Shown here: piece after piece, positions 15,972-24,260 of the stretch
Layout of the letters: each line of letters opens with the position of its first letter
Numbering within the stretch: the stretch's first letter is position 1
Source of the DNA: JBBDWJ01 sp040902925
GTDB lineage: Bacteria > Acidobacteriota > Terriglobia > Bryobacterales > UBA6623
NCBI GenBank assembly: GCA_040902925.1
Contig: JBBDWJ010000165.1
Location: 1 to 29,370 of the forward strand
Length of the DNA stretch: 29,370 bases
Direction of reading: 5' to 3'
Notes under the pieces: model-generated
Database searches by the model: none
The model's input: only the letters and a program-made list of their open reading frames with translations
Told to the model about the DNA's origin: nothing
Made by a program: the position numbers and the translations under genes

Positions 15972-16748
15972 ATGATCCGCAAGCTTCACCGGTTTGGGAT
16001 CCTCGCCTCCGTGGGCGCCGCTTGGCTCCTGACAACGGCGGGACTCGCGCAGGCCGAGCCCAACCGCCTCACCAGCGACGAGCAGTCGCAAGGCTGGAAA
16101 CTTCTGTTCGATGGCGAGACGGCCAAAGGCTGGCGCGGCATGAAGGGCACGCCGTTTCCGTCGCAAACCTGGATCATCAAGGACGGCGCGATTGGCACCC
16201 AGGAAGACGAATCCGGCGGCGATCTAATCAGCGAAGAGAAATTCGACAATTTCGAACTGTTGATCGAATGGAACATTTCGCCCGGCGGCAACAGTGGCAT
16301 CAAATACCTGGTGCAGGAAGAATGGCTCAGCCCCCACTTCCAACCCGACCTCCCCGAACGCCAGAAAAGCAATCAATGGCTCTCGGCCGTGGGCCCGGAA
16401 TTCCAGGTCTACGACGATGACAAGATGGGGCGGCGGCCGGGTTGGGAGAAATCGAGCACCGGCGCTTTCTATCTGCTGGTCAGCCCGGAGAACAAAAAGA
16501 TCAACCCGCCCGGCGAATGGAACCTCGCGCGCATCGTGGTGCGCGGCAACCATGTCGAGCATTGGCTCAATGGCGGCAAGCTGCTCGAATACGAACTGGG
16601 TTCGCCGGAGTTACTCGCCCTCGTCGAGGGGACCAAATTCCGCAAAGTGCCGGGCTTCGGAATCAAAGGGCCGGGAAATGTGGTGCTGCAGCACCATGGC
16701 TCGCCCGCCTGGTTCCGCAACATCAAGATCCGGGAATTGAGGCCCTGA
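15972..16748 (+). CDS. DUF1080 (3-keto-disaccharide hydrolase-like) secreted protein
   Basis: A 258-residue protein with a signal peptide (cleavage near residue 28, LAQA) and a single DUF1080 domain of concanavalin-like jelly-roll fold. Recognisable parts are GWKLLFDGETAKGWRG, the WIIKDGAIGT strand, FELLIEWNISPGGNSGIKY, GAFYLLVSPENK, EWNLARIVVRGNHVEHWLNG and the final WFRNIKIREL. The family is abundant in Planctomycetes, Verrucomicrobia and Acidobacteria and is linked to sugar binding or 3-keto-glycoside hydrolysis outside the cytoplasm; the substrate here is unknown. The ATG at 15972 has a perfect AGGAGG 5 nt upstream; the 26-codon upstream extension of the frame is not used. Confidence 0.9.
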   Translation: MIRKLHRFGILASVGAAWLLTTAGLAQAEPNRLTSDEQSQGWKLLFDGETAKGWRGMKGTPFPSQTWIIKDGAIGTQEDESGGDLISEEKFDNFELLIEWNISPGGNSGIKYLVQEEWLSPHFQPDLPERQKSNQWLSAVGPEFQVYDDDKMGRRPGWEKSSTGAFYLLVSPENKKINPPGEWNLARIVVRGNHVEHWLNGGKLLEYELGSPELLALVEGTKFRKVPGFGIKGPGNVVLQHHGSPAWFRNIKIRELRP

Positions 16749-16767
16749 TCGCGTAGCTTTGACCGTG

Positions 16768-16791
16768 AGGACCGGTACTCGTGCCGGTCCT
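16768..16791 (+). terminator. Hairpin after the DUF1080 gene, possible terminator
   Basis: AGGACCGG (16768-16775) pairs with CCGGTCCT (16784-16791), and the stem can be extended inward with one wobble pair. It lies 20 nt after the stop codon. There is no T-run, so termination may be weak. Confidence 0.4.
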
Positions 16792-16911
16792 TCGCCGCGA
16801 GAGCGGCGACCAGCGACCAACCTCAAACCTGTGGGTTCATAAGGCGCTACAACCCTACCTGCGACAAATCGCCGCTTTCATCGTTCGCCAGCTAAACGGA
16901 GAATCACCAGA

Positions 16912-17697
16912 ATGTCGAAAGACTACTTGAACGAACTGTTCGGTCTCGACGGCCAGGTAGCCGTAGTCATCGGAGGCACCGGAGTCCTCGGAGGAGCGCT
17001 CAGTGAGGGCCTGGCGCAAGCAGGTGCTTTAGTCGTCGTCGCAGGCCGCTCGAAAGAGCGCGGCGAGGAAAGAGTCCAGCAAATTGAAGCCAAGGGCGGA
17101 AAGGCCGAGTTTGCGGCGGTTGACGTCGGCTCGCGGCAATCGCTCAAACAACTCCGCGATGCGGTCCTCAAAAATCACAAGCAGGTGGACATCCTCGTCA
17201 ACTGTGCGGGAGTCAACTCCGCGACGCCGTTCGAAGAGATCGAGGAAGCCGATTGGCAGCGGGTGATCGACACAAACCTCAAAGCCACATTCGAAGCGTG
17301 CCAGATTTTCGCGCCGCAAATGGCCGCGCAAAAAGAAGGCGGCTCGATCCTGAACATCGGCAGCGTTACGTCGCACCTGCCGCTCTCGCGCGTCTATGCC
17401 TATTCGGCCTCGAAGGCGGCTGTTGTCAATCTGACGAAGAACATTGCCCGTGAATACGCCACTAAGGGAGTGCGCGTAAATTCGCTGTGCCCTGGCTTTT
17501 TTCCCGCTGAGCAAAACCGCCGTATTCTCGACAAAGATCGCGTCGAAAACATCATGAAGCAGACGCCGATGGCACGGTTTGGCGAGCCGCCTGAGCTGGT
17601 GGGCGCCACGCTGCTACTGCTGTCGCGAAAGGCCGGATCGTTCATCACCGGCGCGGAGATCTACGTGGATGGCGGGTTTACTGGAATGCGTTTCTGA
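16912..17697 (+). CDS. SDR family NAD(P)-dependent oxidoreductase
   Basis: A 261-residue classical short-chain dehydrogenase/reductase. The cofactor motif GGTGVLGGA follows VAVVI near residue 22, the structural NCAG comes near residue 99, and the catalytic set is S151, Y164 and K168 (YSASK) with the usual 13-residue Ser-Tyr spacing. The C-terminal ITGAEIYVDGGFTG is standard. The LFGLDGQVAVV start resembles sugar-acid dehydrogenases such as gluconate 5-dehydrogenase and SDR-type mannonate oxidoreductases, which would fit beside a sugar-related DUF1080 gene, but substrate cannot be read from sequence. GGAGA about 9 nt before the ATG supports the start. A hairpin lies between it and the upstream gene, so it may have its own promoter. 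Confidence 0.9.
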   Translation: MSKDYLNELFGLDGQVAVVIGGTGVLGGALSEGLAQAGALVVVAGRSKERGEERVQQIEAKGGKAEFAAVDVGSRQSLKQLRDAVLKNHKQVDILVNCAGVNSATPFEEIEEADWQRVIDTNLKATFEACQIFAPQMAAQKEGGSILNIGSVTSHLPLSRVYAYSASKAAVVNLTKNIAREYATKGVRVNSLCPGFFPAEQNRRILDKDRVENIMKQTPMARFGEPPELVGATLLLLSRKAGSFITGAEIYVDGGFTGMRF

Positions 17698-17724
17698 GAG
17701 GCGATGCCCCGACGGACTGCCGGC

Positions 17725-17806
17725 GGGGACAGTCACCGCTTTTCGCGCTGCCTGCATCCAGCCAGCCCGTGATTCGTATGGAGCGCGAAAAACGGTGACT
17801 GTCCCC
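17725..17806. repeat. REPIN-like long hairpin, copy 1
   Basis: Two 25-nt arms at 17725-17749 and 17782-17806 are inverted copies with one mismatch, around a 32-nt loop. The outer part of the arm is GGGGACAGTCACCG and the inner part TTTTCGCGCT. The element lies between the convergent SDR gene and mqnC. The same arms occur at 18896-18966. The size and form fit a REP doublet (REPIN) of the kind mobilised by REP-associated tyrosine transposases; no such gene is in the window. Confidence 0.8.
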
Positions 17807-17839
17807 ATACGCCCATCGGCGCGTGATGGGAAACCAATT

Positions 17840-18868
17840 TCAGTTCAAAAAGTAAGTGCGATACAGCGTGTCGCGCTGCTTGGGAATGAACCCGGCATCC
17901 CGAATCATGCGTCGCAGATCTTCCTCACTGGCCTGATGCTGTGCCCCTGCCTGCCTGACAACGTTTTCCTCGAGCATCACACTGCCGACGTCGTTGCCGC
18001 CGAATCGCAAACCGAGCTGGCACACCTTGAGACCCTGCGTGACCCAAGACGTCTGAATGTTGACGATGTTATCGAGGTAGATCCGCGAGATGGCGAGAGT
18101 TTTCAGAAACTCCACCGCGGTGGTTTCTTGAGTGACTTTCTTCCCCAGCGCGGTGTGCTCCGGTTGAAAAGGCCACGGGATGAAGGCTGTGAAGCCGCCG
18201 GTTTCATCCTGCAGCCGCCACAAAGTTTCAAGGTGATTGACGCGATGCTCGATGGTCTCACCGCACCCGAACATCATCGTCGCGGTCGTTCGCAGGCCCA
18301 GTTGGTGACAGGTGCGGTGTACGTCGATCCATTCGGCCGTTGTACATTTCAAGCGCGCAATCCGCCGCCGCACCTCGTCGTCGAGAACTTCGGCGCCGGC
18401 GCCGGGAATTGAATCGAGGCCGGCATCGCGCAAACGGGCGAGCGTGTCGCGAATCGTCAGCCCGCTCACTTCGGCGATCGTGAGAATCTCCGGGGCTGAC
18501 AGGCAGTGCAGGTGAATCGGGTAGCGGCTCTTGATCGACCGGAACAGATCCTCGAAGTATTCGATTTTGAGATCGGGATTGACGCCGCCTTGCATCAATA
18601 CACCAGTGCCGCCGACGTCAATCGTTTCCTGGATCTTCTGAAAGATCACTTCCTTCGGCAGCACGTAGCCTTCCTGGTGCCCCATCGGCCGGTAGAACGC
18701 ACAGAAGCTGCAGTACTCGGTACAGAGATTGGTGTGGTTGATATTGCGGTCGATGATATAGCTGGCAACGCCTTCGGGATGAAATTTTCGGCGCACGGCG
18801 TCGGCCTCCATGCCAATGCCGATCAGGTCATCGTTAGCAAACGAATCGGTCGCCTCGCGTTTGGTCAT
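17840..18868 (-). CDS. mqnC: Cyclic dehypoxanthinyl futalosine synthase (radical SAM)
   Basis: A 342-residue radical SAM enzyme of the futalosine menaquinone pathway, which converts dehypoxanthine futalosine into its cyclic form. ADAVRRKFHPEGVASYIIDRN leads into C49-x3-C53-x2-C56 (CTEYCSFC), which binds the iron-sulfur cluster. LMQGGVNPDLKIEYFEDL, the GAGAEVL segment and TATMMFGCGET follow, all as in MqnC; the related MqnE is less similar. The frame is open to 18922, but the extension runs into the neighbouring hairpin repeat. I chose the ATG at 18868, which has GAGGAT 6 nt upstream. mqnA lies upstream in the same direction, with a REPIN-like hairpin and an N gap between them. Confidence 0.93.
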   Translation of the reverse strand: MTKREATDSFANDDLIGIGMEADAVRRKFHPEGVASYIIDRNINHTNLCTEYCSFCAFYRPMGHQEGYVLPKEVIFQKIQETIDVGGTGVLMQGGVNPDLKIEYFEDLFRSIKSRYPIHLHCLSAPEILTIAEVSGLTIRDTLARLRDAGLDSIPGAGAEVLDDEVRRRIARLKCTTAEWIDVHRTCHQLGLRTTATMMFGCGETIEHRVNHLETLWRLQDETGGFTAFIPWPFQPEHTALGKKVTQETTAVEFLKTLAISRIYLDNIVNIQTSWVTQGLKVCQLGLRFGGNDVGSVMLEENVVRQAGAQHQASEEDLRRMIRDAGFIPKQRDTLYRTYFLN

Positions 18869-18895
18869 CTCAATCCTCGATGTTGCTGTACAAGG

Positions 18896-18966
18896 GGGGA
18901 CAGTCACCGCTTTTCGCGCCACNNNNNNNNNNCTGTTTTTTAGCGCGAAAGGCGGTGACTGTCCCC
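18896..18966. repeat. REPIN-like long hairpin, copy 2, interrupted by an N run
   Basis: Arms at 18896-18919 and 18943-18966 are inverted copies (23 of 24 match) and nearly identical to those of the element at 17725-17806. The loop contains the 10-N run. The element separates mqnA (stop at 18975) from mqnC (start at 18868). Because of the gap, the real loop length is unknown. Confidence 0.8.
18923..18932. other. Assembly gap (10 Ns)
   Basis: Ten consecutive Ns lie in the loop of the second hairpin. Ten is a common placeholder, so the true missing length is unknown; a long palindrome is a typical place for an assembler to break. Confidence 0.95.
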
Positions 18967-18974
18967 GTCGGTAC

Positions 18975-19820
18975 TCAGTCCTGCTGGGCTACAGCCGGCT
19001 CGTTTTCCAGATAGCGCAGATCGCGGGGGCGCTCGACCAGCCCCAGTTCATAGCCGAGACGCAAAAACGTCTCCAGGCTGCGGCGTTCTTCCTCGCCAAG
19101 GTCGAAGCGAATGTGGTGCGTTAGGTAGCGGCGGACAAGCTCCGGAGGCAGGTCGCGCTGCTTGCTCTCGACCTTAATGATTTCTTCGATATGCTGGCGC
19201 CCATATTCAGCCGAAGCAGCGAAGATGTCGGTCAGCGCCGGGTCGGCCACCAGCTTCTTCACCGCCCAGATCGCGTAAACCATCGGCAGGCCCGTCATCT
19301 CGACCCAGGCCGCGCCGAGATCGTACACATGCAGCGGCTGGCCGCGCCATTCGCGCCCGTCGGGGTCAATCCGCAAGGCGGGGTCGCCGATGATCAGCGC
19401 CGCATCGGCTAACTCCAACATGTCGTCGAGCTTGGGAGGATAGGGCCGCACACGCGGGCGCAGCCCAAACTGCCGCGCCAGAAGAATCTGCGCCAGAATC
19501 GTCGACGTCCGCGAGCCCTCATCGGCGGCGAACGAAGTGATCTCCTGCATCGGCTTCTTCGACACCAACAAAATGCTGCGGACCGGACCCCGGCAGGCGA
19601 TTGCATGGCCGGGAATCACGAGCAGGTCATGCTGACGCGCCAGCGCCACCACGGGCACAAGGCCGATATCGGCGTCACTCGAGCGCACGGCGTCGGCGCA
19701 TTCGGAAGGCAGACTGAACCGAAGATCAAACACGTCTTGCTGCCCGCCATGGAGGAAACCCCACACCAGCGGCGTCGTGTTGAGATACCGTACCGCGCAG
19801 ACTCGAAGTTTTTCAGGCAT
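18975..19820 (-). CDS. mqnA: Chorismate dehydratase
   Basis: A 281-residue protein of the MqnA family, the first step of the futalosine menaquinone pathway (chorismate to 3-enolpyruvylbenzoate). The N-terminus LRVCAVRYLNTTPLVWGF is characteristic, and the periplasmic-binding-protein-like two-lobe fold is visible in DIGLVPVVAL, the ALIIGDPALRI core and DLGAAWVEMTGLPMVYAIWA. The length is normal for the family. The frame is open far upstream (to 20081), but the ATG at 19820 fits the family N-terminus. An extended -10 element lies just before it. It reads towards mqnC, with a REPIN-like hairpin between, and the stop is only 8 bp from the hairpin. Confidence 0.93.
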   Translation of the reverse strand: MPEKLRVCAVRYLNTTPLVWGFLHGGQQDVFDLRFSLPSECADAVRSSDADIGLVPVVALARQHDLLVIPGHAIACRGPVRSILLVSKKPMQEITSFAADEGSRTSTILAQILLARQFGLRPRVRPYPPKLDDMLELADAALIIGDPALRIDPDGREWRGQPLHVYDLGAAWVEMTGLPMVYAIWAVKKLVADPALTDIFAASAEYGRQHIEEIIKVESKQRDLPPELVRRYLTHHIRFDLGEEERRSLETFLRLGYELGLVERPRDLRYLENEPAVAQQD

Positions 19821-19834
19821 AAGTGGAATGCCTA

Positions 19835-19843
19835 ATTTTACCA
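19835..19843 (-). promoter_or_regulatory. Putative extended -10 promoter element of mqnA
   Basis: On the minus strand, TGG directly precedes TAAAAT (19840-19835), giving an extended -10 with a poor -35. The transcript would begin about 8 nt before the ATG at 19820, a very short leader. Confidence 0.35.
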
Positions 19844-20171
19844 AAGGCGTCCCAGGGTGCGGATTGCCCGCGGATTCACGGGTCGCGCTAAATTCAAATT
19901 CCGCGTAGAGCATTGCTTCGAGACAGCTCCCAACAACGCAGAGCCAATGCCCACTGGAGACATTCGAGCCGCTAGCGACCCATAGCGACGCAAAATCGTC
20001 GTTCGTGCCACAGTTTTTTTTGAGTTGCATCCGCGAAGCCGTTTTCGCAATCCTCCGGCAACGGGTTAGTCGCTGAAACACAAACGCTTAGCTCGCTCTC
20101 TTCGCGAGTTAAAATTTACATTCCACGCGCTTGGCACGAGGGCCGATCAAGCCCCATACAAAACAAACCTC
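19844..20171. other. Divergent intergenic region between mqnA and dprA
   Basis: About 330 bp with no credible gene; the open frames crossing it are upstream extensions of mqnA. It contains a run of eight Ts at 20012-20019 and is more AT-rich near the dprA side. No tRNA or other RNA structure was recognised. Confidence 0.4.
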
Positions 20172-20201
20172 TTGACATCGCACGGCCAACGACTGTTAGA
20201 T
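20172..20201 (+). promoter_or_regulatory. Putative sigma-70 promoter of dprA-topA
   Basis: A perfect TTGACA at 20172-20177 is followed after 18 nt by TTAGAT at 20196-20201. The transcript would start near 20208, only a few bases before the dprA ATG at 20214, so the message would be nearly leaderless. Confidence 0.5.
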
Positions 20202-20213
20202 TCGAATTGCCGG

Positions 20214-21392
20214 ATGCCTCCCGCAACCGCCGGCCAGCAAGCGCAGCTTTACTGGTTGGCCTTACATCTGGTTCCTGGCCTCGGAACTCGCAACGCGCTC
20301 AAGTTGATCCGTCACTTCGGTGATCCGGAGCGGATCTTTCACGCGTCCTTGAGTGAGCTAAGAGCGTGCGCTGAGTTGCCGTTGGCTGTGGCGGAGTCAA
20401 TCCATTCTGGCATCACGTTCGAGGACGCTAGCGCGGAAGCCGATAAGGCAAAGGCAATCCAGGCCGAGGTCGTTTCGTTTTCCGATCCGCGCTATCCGCA
20501 ACGGCTGAAGGAAATTTTTGACCCGCCGATACTGCTGTATGCGCGCGGGCGCACGGAGCTTTTGGCCGCGCATCAGGTCTCCGTGGTCGGCACGCGCCGG
20601 CCGACGACTTATGGCCGCGCGGTGGCGCAAAGGCTGAGCCGTGAGATGGCGCAGGTGGGACTGACAATTGTGAGCGGACTAGCACGCGGTATCGACGCTT
20701 GCGCCCATCAGGGCGCGCTGGAGGCCAACGGGGCGACCATCGCCGTGCTCGGCAACGGAGTAGACGTGGTTTATCCGCGTGAGAATCGCAAGCTCATGGA
20801 ACAGATCGCCGAGCGGGGCCTGATCGTCTCAGAGTTTCCCTTGGGCAGTACGGCTTTTCCGCAGAATTTTCCGATCCGCAACCGTATTATTAGCGGCCTA
20901 AGCTACGGCGTGCTGGTCATCGAAGGCGCGCAGTACAGCGGGTCTTTGATCACCGCCCGCCTTGCTTTAGAGCAGGGCCGCGAGGTCCTAGCCGTACCGG
21001 GGAACATCACTTCCAAGCCGAGTTGGGGCCCGAACTTGCTTATAAAAGATGGTGCTAAGCTGATCCAGGACGCCTCCGATGTGGTGGAAGAACTGCCTAT
21101 GGAGGTCCGCCGCGAGCTGGCGCACACCGCCAAATCAACGCCCCCGGCGGGTACGAATGGTGAAACTTTCCCGAAGCAGCAAGCATCCCTGTGGCAAGGA
21201 CCCTCTTCGCCGTTGGGAAAGAAACTGCTAGCGTTGCTGCAGGTCGATCTCTCCCAGCATATTGATGAGATCATCCGGCACTGTGAACCGGCGTCGCCCG
21301 CTGAAGTTCTTTCGGTGTTGAGCGAACTGGAACTGTTCGGCGTTGTGAAACAGTTTCCGGGGAAGCAATTTGTTCGCGTCTGGACCTCGTAG
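20214..21392 (+). CDS. dprA: DNA-processing protein DprA (Smf)
   Basis: A 392-residue DprA, which loads RecA onto incoming single-stranded DNA in natural transformation and is widely conserved. After an N-terminal helical (SAM-like) region, the Rossmann-like domain shows SVVGTRRPTTYGR, the SGLARGIDACAH block (single-strand DNA binding), AVLGNGVDVVYP, PIRNRIISGLS and the QYSGSLITARLALEQGR segment. A C-terminal winged-helix domain (about residues 325-390, HIDEIIRHCEPASPAEVLSVLSELEL) is present. The frame is open to a TTG at 20172, but that triplet is part of the likely -35 hexamer; the ATG at 20214 fits the family N-terminus. topA follows after 48 nt, a common gene pair. Confidence 0.95.
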   Translation: MPPATAGQQAQLYWLALHLVPGLGTRNALKLIRHFGDPERIFHASLSELRACAELPLAVAESIHSGITFEDASAEADKAKAIQAEVVSFSDPRYPQRLKEIFDPPILLYARGRTELLAAHQVSVVGTRRPTTYGRAVAQRLSREMAQVGLTIVSGLARGIDACAHQGALEANGATIAVLGNGVDVVYPRENRKLMEQIAERGLIVSEFPLGSTAFPQNFPIRNRIISGLSYGVLVIEGAQYSGSLITARLALEQGREVLAVPGNITSKPSWGPNLLIKDGAKLIQDASDVVEELPMEVRRELAHTAKSTPPAGTNGETFPKQQASLWQGPSSPLGKKLLALLQVDLSQHIDEIIRHCEPASPAEVLSVLSELELFGVVKQFPGKQFVRVWTS

Positions 21393-21440
21393 TCCGTGCT
21401 GAGCGCGGCAAGATTGAAGTCCGAAGGTAGTTGAGTTTCT

Positions 21441-24131
21441 ATGCCCAAAGCAACCCATGAACGCGCGCTCGTCATCGTCGAATCGCCAACCAAGGCGAAG
21501 ACGATCAGCCGTTTTCTGGGGAAGGATTACATCGTGAAGGCCTCCAACGGCCATATTCGCGATCTTCCCAACAGCGCCGCGGAGATTCCTCTCAAGCTGC
21601 GCAAAGAACCGTGGGCGCGCCTTGGCGTGAACATCGAAAAAGACTTCGAGCCGCTCTACGTCATTTCGCCGCAGAAGAAAGATCACGTCAAAGATCTCAA
21701 GGAATCGCTCAAGGAAGTCAGCCACCTCTACTTCGCGACTGACGAAGACCGCGAAGGCGAATCGATCAGTTGGCACCTGTTGCAGGCGCTCCAGCCAAAA
21801 ATTCCGATCAGCCGTTTGGTGTTCCATGAGATCACCAAAGAAGCGATCGACCATTCCCTCAACGCGGCGCGCGAAATCGACACCAATCTGGTGAGCGCCC
21901 AGGAGACGCGGCGCATCGTCGACCGCCTGTTCGGCTACGAGGTCAGCCCGCTTCTCTGGAAGAAGATGATTCCCAAGCTCAGCGCGGGCCGCGTGCAAAG
22001 CGTTGCCGTGCGGCTGCTGGTCGAGCGCGAGCGCGACCGCATTCGCTTCCGGCGCGCAAGCTATTGGAGTTTGAAAACAGCGTTCGCTAAGAGCGAGAAC
22101 GGCAAAGAGAGCACGCCCTTTGAAGCGGAGCTGACGCATCTCGGCGAAAACCGCGTCGCGGTCGGCAAAGATTTTGACGCCAACAGCGGCACGCTCAAGA
22201 CCAAGGAAGGCGTAATCGCTCTCGGCGAAGCGGCGGCGAAGAAACTCGAACAGGAAGTTCGTGAAGCCAAGGCGGCGGTCAGCTCGGTCGAAGAAACTCC
22301 CTATAGCACTGCGCCGGCGGCGCCGTTCGTCACCAGCACGCTGCAGCAGGAAGCCAACCGCCAGTTGCGCTTCTCCGCGCGCCACACGATGGGCCTGGCG
22401 CAGCAGCTCTATGAGAACGGCTTCATCACGTACATGCGTACCGATTCGACGACGCTGTCGGAAGAAGCCCTGGGAGCGGCGCGCAAGTTCATCCTCGAAG
22501 CCTTCGGCAAGCAGTATCTGCCCGACGAGCCGCGGCAATACAAAACCAAGGTGCGCAATGCGCAAGAGGCGCACGAGGCGATCCGCCCCGCCGGCGATGT
22601 GTTCAAACCGGTTTCGGCGGTCCAGGAGCAGCTCGGCCTCGAGGCCGCCAAGCTCTACGACATGATTTGGAAGCGCGCCGTCGCGAGCCAGATGCCCAAC
22701 GCCACCGGGTCCAACATTGCCGTCGGCATTCAAGCCGGTTCGGCACGCTTCCGCGCCACGGGAAAGACAGTCGATTTCCCCGGCTATCTGCGGGCCTACG
22801 TTCACGGCAGCAAAGATCCGGATGCCGAGCTCGCAGGACGCGAAAAGCTGCTGCCGAAATTGGCCGAGGGCGAGCCGGTCGTCACGAAAGGCTGCGAAGC
22901 TCTCGAGCGCAACACCCAGCCACCCGGCCGATACACAGAAGGCAGCCTGATCAAAGAGCTCGAACGCCTCGGCATCGGCCGCCCGAGCACGTGGGCCACG
23001 ATCGTCGATCTGGTTCTCTCGCGGTCCTACGCGTTCAAAAAGGGTACGGCCCTCGTCCCCACCTTCATCGCGATGGCGGTAGCGGGCCTGCTCGAAAAGC
23101 ACTTCACCGAGCTTCTCGATTACGAATTCACGGCGCGCCTCGAAGACGACCTCGACGCCATTTCGCGCGGCGAGGCCGACCGCCTCACCTACCTGCGTGG
23201 TTTTTATTTCGGCAACGGGCACCACGGCCTGCGCGATCTGGTGAAGGAGGGCGAGACCTCCATCGACCCGCGTGAAGTTTGCGGCGTTCCGATCGGAGAA
23301 GGAAAAGACGGCAAGCTGATCGAAGTGCGCATCGGGCGCTACGGCCCGTTCCTGACCGACGGAGAATCGCGCGCCAGCGTTCCCGATATGCAGCCCCCCG
23401 ACGAGATGACGGTCGAGGCGGCCATGGCGCTAATCGAGGCCGCGCAAAAACAACCCGAGGCGCTTGGCAACGATCCCGAAACCGGCCAGCCTGTGTATCT
23501 GAAGATCGGGCGCTACGGACCCTATGTCCAACTCGGCGACGCCTCCGAAGGCGAAAAGCCCAAGATGGCGTCCCTGTTGCGCAACATGCAGCCCGAGAGC
23601 GTCGATCTGGAGTTGGCGCTCAAGCTGCTATCGTTGCCGCGAACGCTGGGAGAGCATCCTGACAACGGCGCCACGGTGATCGCCACCAACGGCCGCTTTG
23701 GCCCCTATGTGAAGTGGGGCAATGAGATCCGTTCGATTCCCACCGACGGATCTCCCCTGGAAATTACGCTCGAGCAGGCTGTCGAGCTGCTGAAACAGCC
23801 CAAAGGGCGGCGGCGGGCGGCGGGCGGCGAGAAGCTGAAGGAGATCGGCCAGCACCCCATCAGCGAGCTGCCGATTGTCATTCTTTCTGGCCGCTACGGC
23901 CCCTACGTCACCGACGGCACGCTGAACGCGTCGCTGCCGCGCGGCATGATGCCCGACGCGGTTTCGATGGATGAAGCCGTCAATCTGCTGGAAGCGCGCG
24001 CTGCGCGAGTCGCCGAAGAGCCCAACGGCGGGGGCGGCCGGCGGCGGGTCGCTAAGAAGGCGACCAAGAAAGCTTCGAAAAAGCCGAAGGCGAAAGGGAA
24101 GGGAAAGGTTGGCGCCAGCGTAAAGGAATGA
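21441..24131 (+). CDS. topA: DNA topoisomerase I, type IA
   Basis: An 896-residue topoisomerase I, which relaxes negative supercoils. The N-terminal TOPRIM domain has the general acid E14 (VESPTKAKT) and the metal-binding D101, D103 and E105 (TDEDREGE). The catalytic tyrosine is Y331 in GFITYMRTDST. RPSTWA and the type IA core follow. Instead of C-terminal zinc fingers there are four repeats centred on GR(Y/F)GP(Y/F), between about residues 630 and 830, and the protein ends in a lysine/alanine-rich tail of about 30 residues. This repeat-plus-basic-tail layout is known from actinobacterial enzymes and some other phyla. It lies 48 nt after dprA and is likely cotranscribed with it; a GAAGGTAG precedes the ATG at about 13 nt. 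Confidence 0.96.
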   Translation: MPKATHERALVIVESPTKAKTISRFLGKDYIVKASNGHIRDLPNSAAEIPLKLRKEPWARLGVNIEKDFEPLYVISPQKKDHVKDLKESLKEVSHLYFATDEDREGESISWHLLQALQPKIPISRLVFHEITKEAIDHSLNAAREIDTNLVSAQETRRIVDRLFGYEVSPLLWKKMIPKLSAGRVQSVAVRLLVERERDRIRFRRASYWSLKTAFAKSENGKESTPFEAELTHLGENRVAVGKDFDANSGTLKTKEGVIALGEAAAKKLEQEVREAKAAVSSVEETPYSTAPAAPFVTSTLQQEANRQLRFSARHTMGLAQQLYENGFITYMRTDSTTLSEEALGAARKFILEAFGKQYLPDEPRQYKTKVRNAQEAHEAIRPAGDVFKPVSAVQEQLGLEAAKLYDMIWKRAVASQMPNATGSNIAVGIQAGSARFRATGKTVDFPGYLRAYVHGSKDPDAELAGREKLLPKLAEGEPVVTKGCEALERNTQPPGRYTEGSLIKELERLGIGRPSTWATIVDLVLSRSYAFKKGTALVPTFIAMAVAGLLEKHFTELLDYEFTARLEDDLDAISRGEADRLTYLRGFYFGNGHHGLRDLVKEGETSIDPREVCGVPIGEGKDGKLIEVRIGRYGPFLTDGESRASVPDMQPPDEMTVEAAMALIEAAQKQPEALGNDPETGQPVYLKIGRYGPYVQLGDASEGEKPKMASLLRNMQPESVDLELALKLLSLPRTLGEHPDNGATVIATNGRFGPYVKWGNEIRSIPTDGSPLEITLEQAVELLKQPKGRRRAAGGEKLKEIGQHPISELPIVILSGRYGPYVTDGTLNASLPRGMMPDAVSMDEAVNLLEARAARVAEEPNGGGGRRRVAKKATKKASKKPKAKGKGKVGASVKE

Positions 24132-24260
24132 GATGGATCTGCGCGAAGAGTTTGGCGCGGCGACTGAACAAGGCAAAGTGCAAAAGGCAAAGTTAACGGC
24201 TGGGAAGCGCTCTGAACGCTGCTTTGCTGCCGGCCGTCAATTTAGAGTTGGCCCTCAATC

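Noticed and set aside
18869..18922. N-terminal extension of mqnC
   Set aside because: It would be encoded by the hairpin repeat, and the ATG at 18868 has a good ribosome binding site and fits the family start.
20131..20150. TTGGCACGAGGG as a possible sigma-54 -24 element
   Set aside because: The -12 part (TTGC at the required spacing) is missing.
21228..23225. A 665-residue open frame on the minus strand
   Set aside because: It is antisense to dprA and topA, both of which are certain genes; its Arg/Phe/Ala-rich sequence shows no family features.
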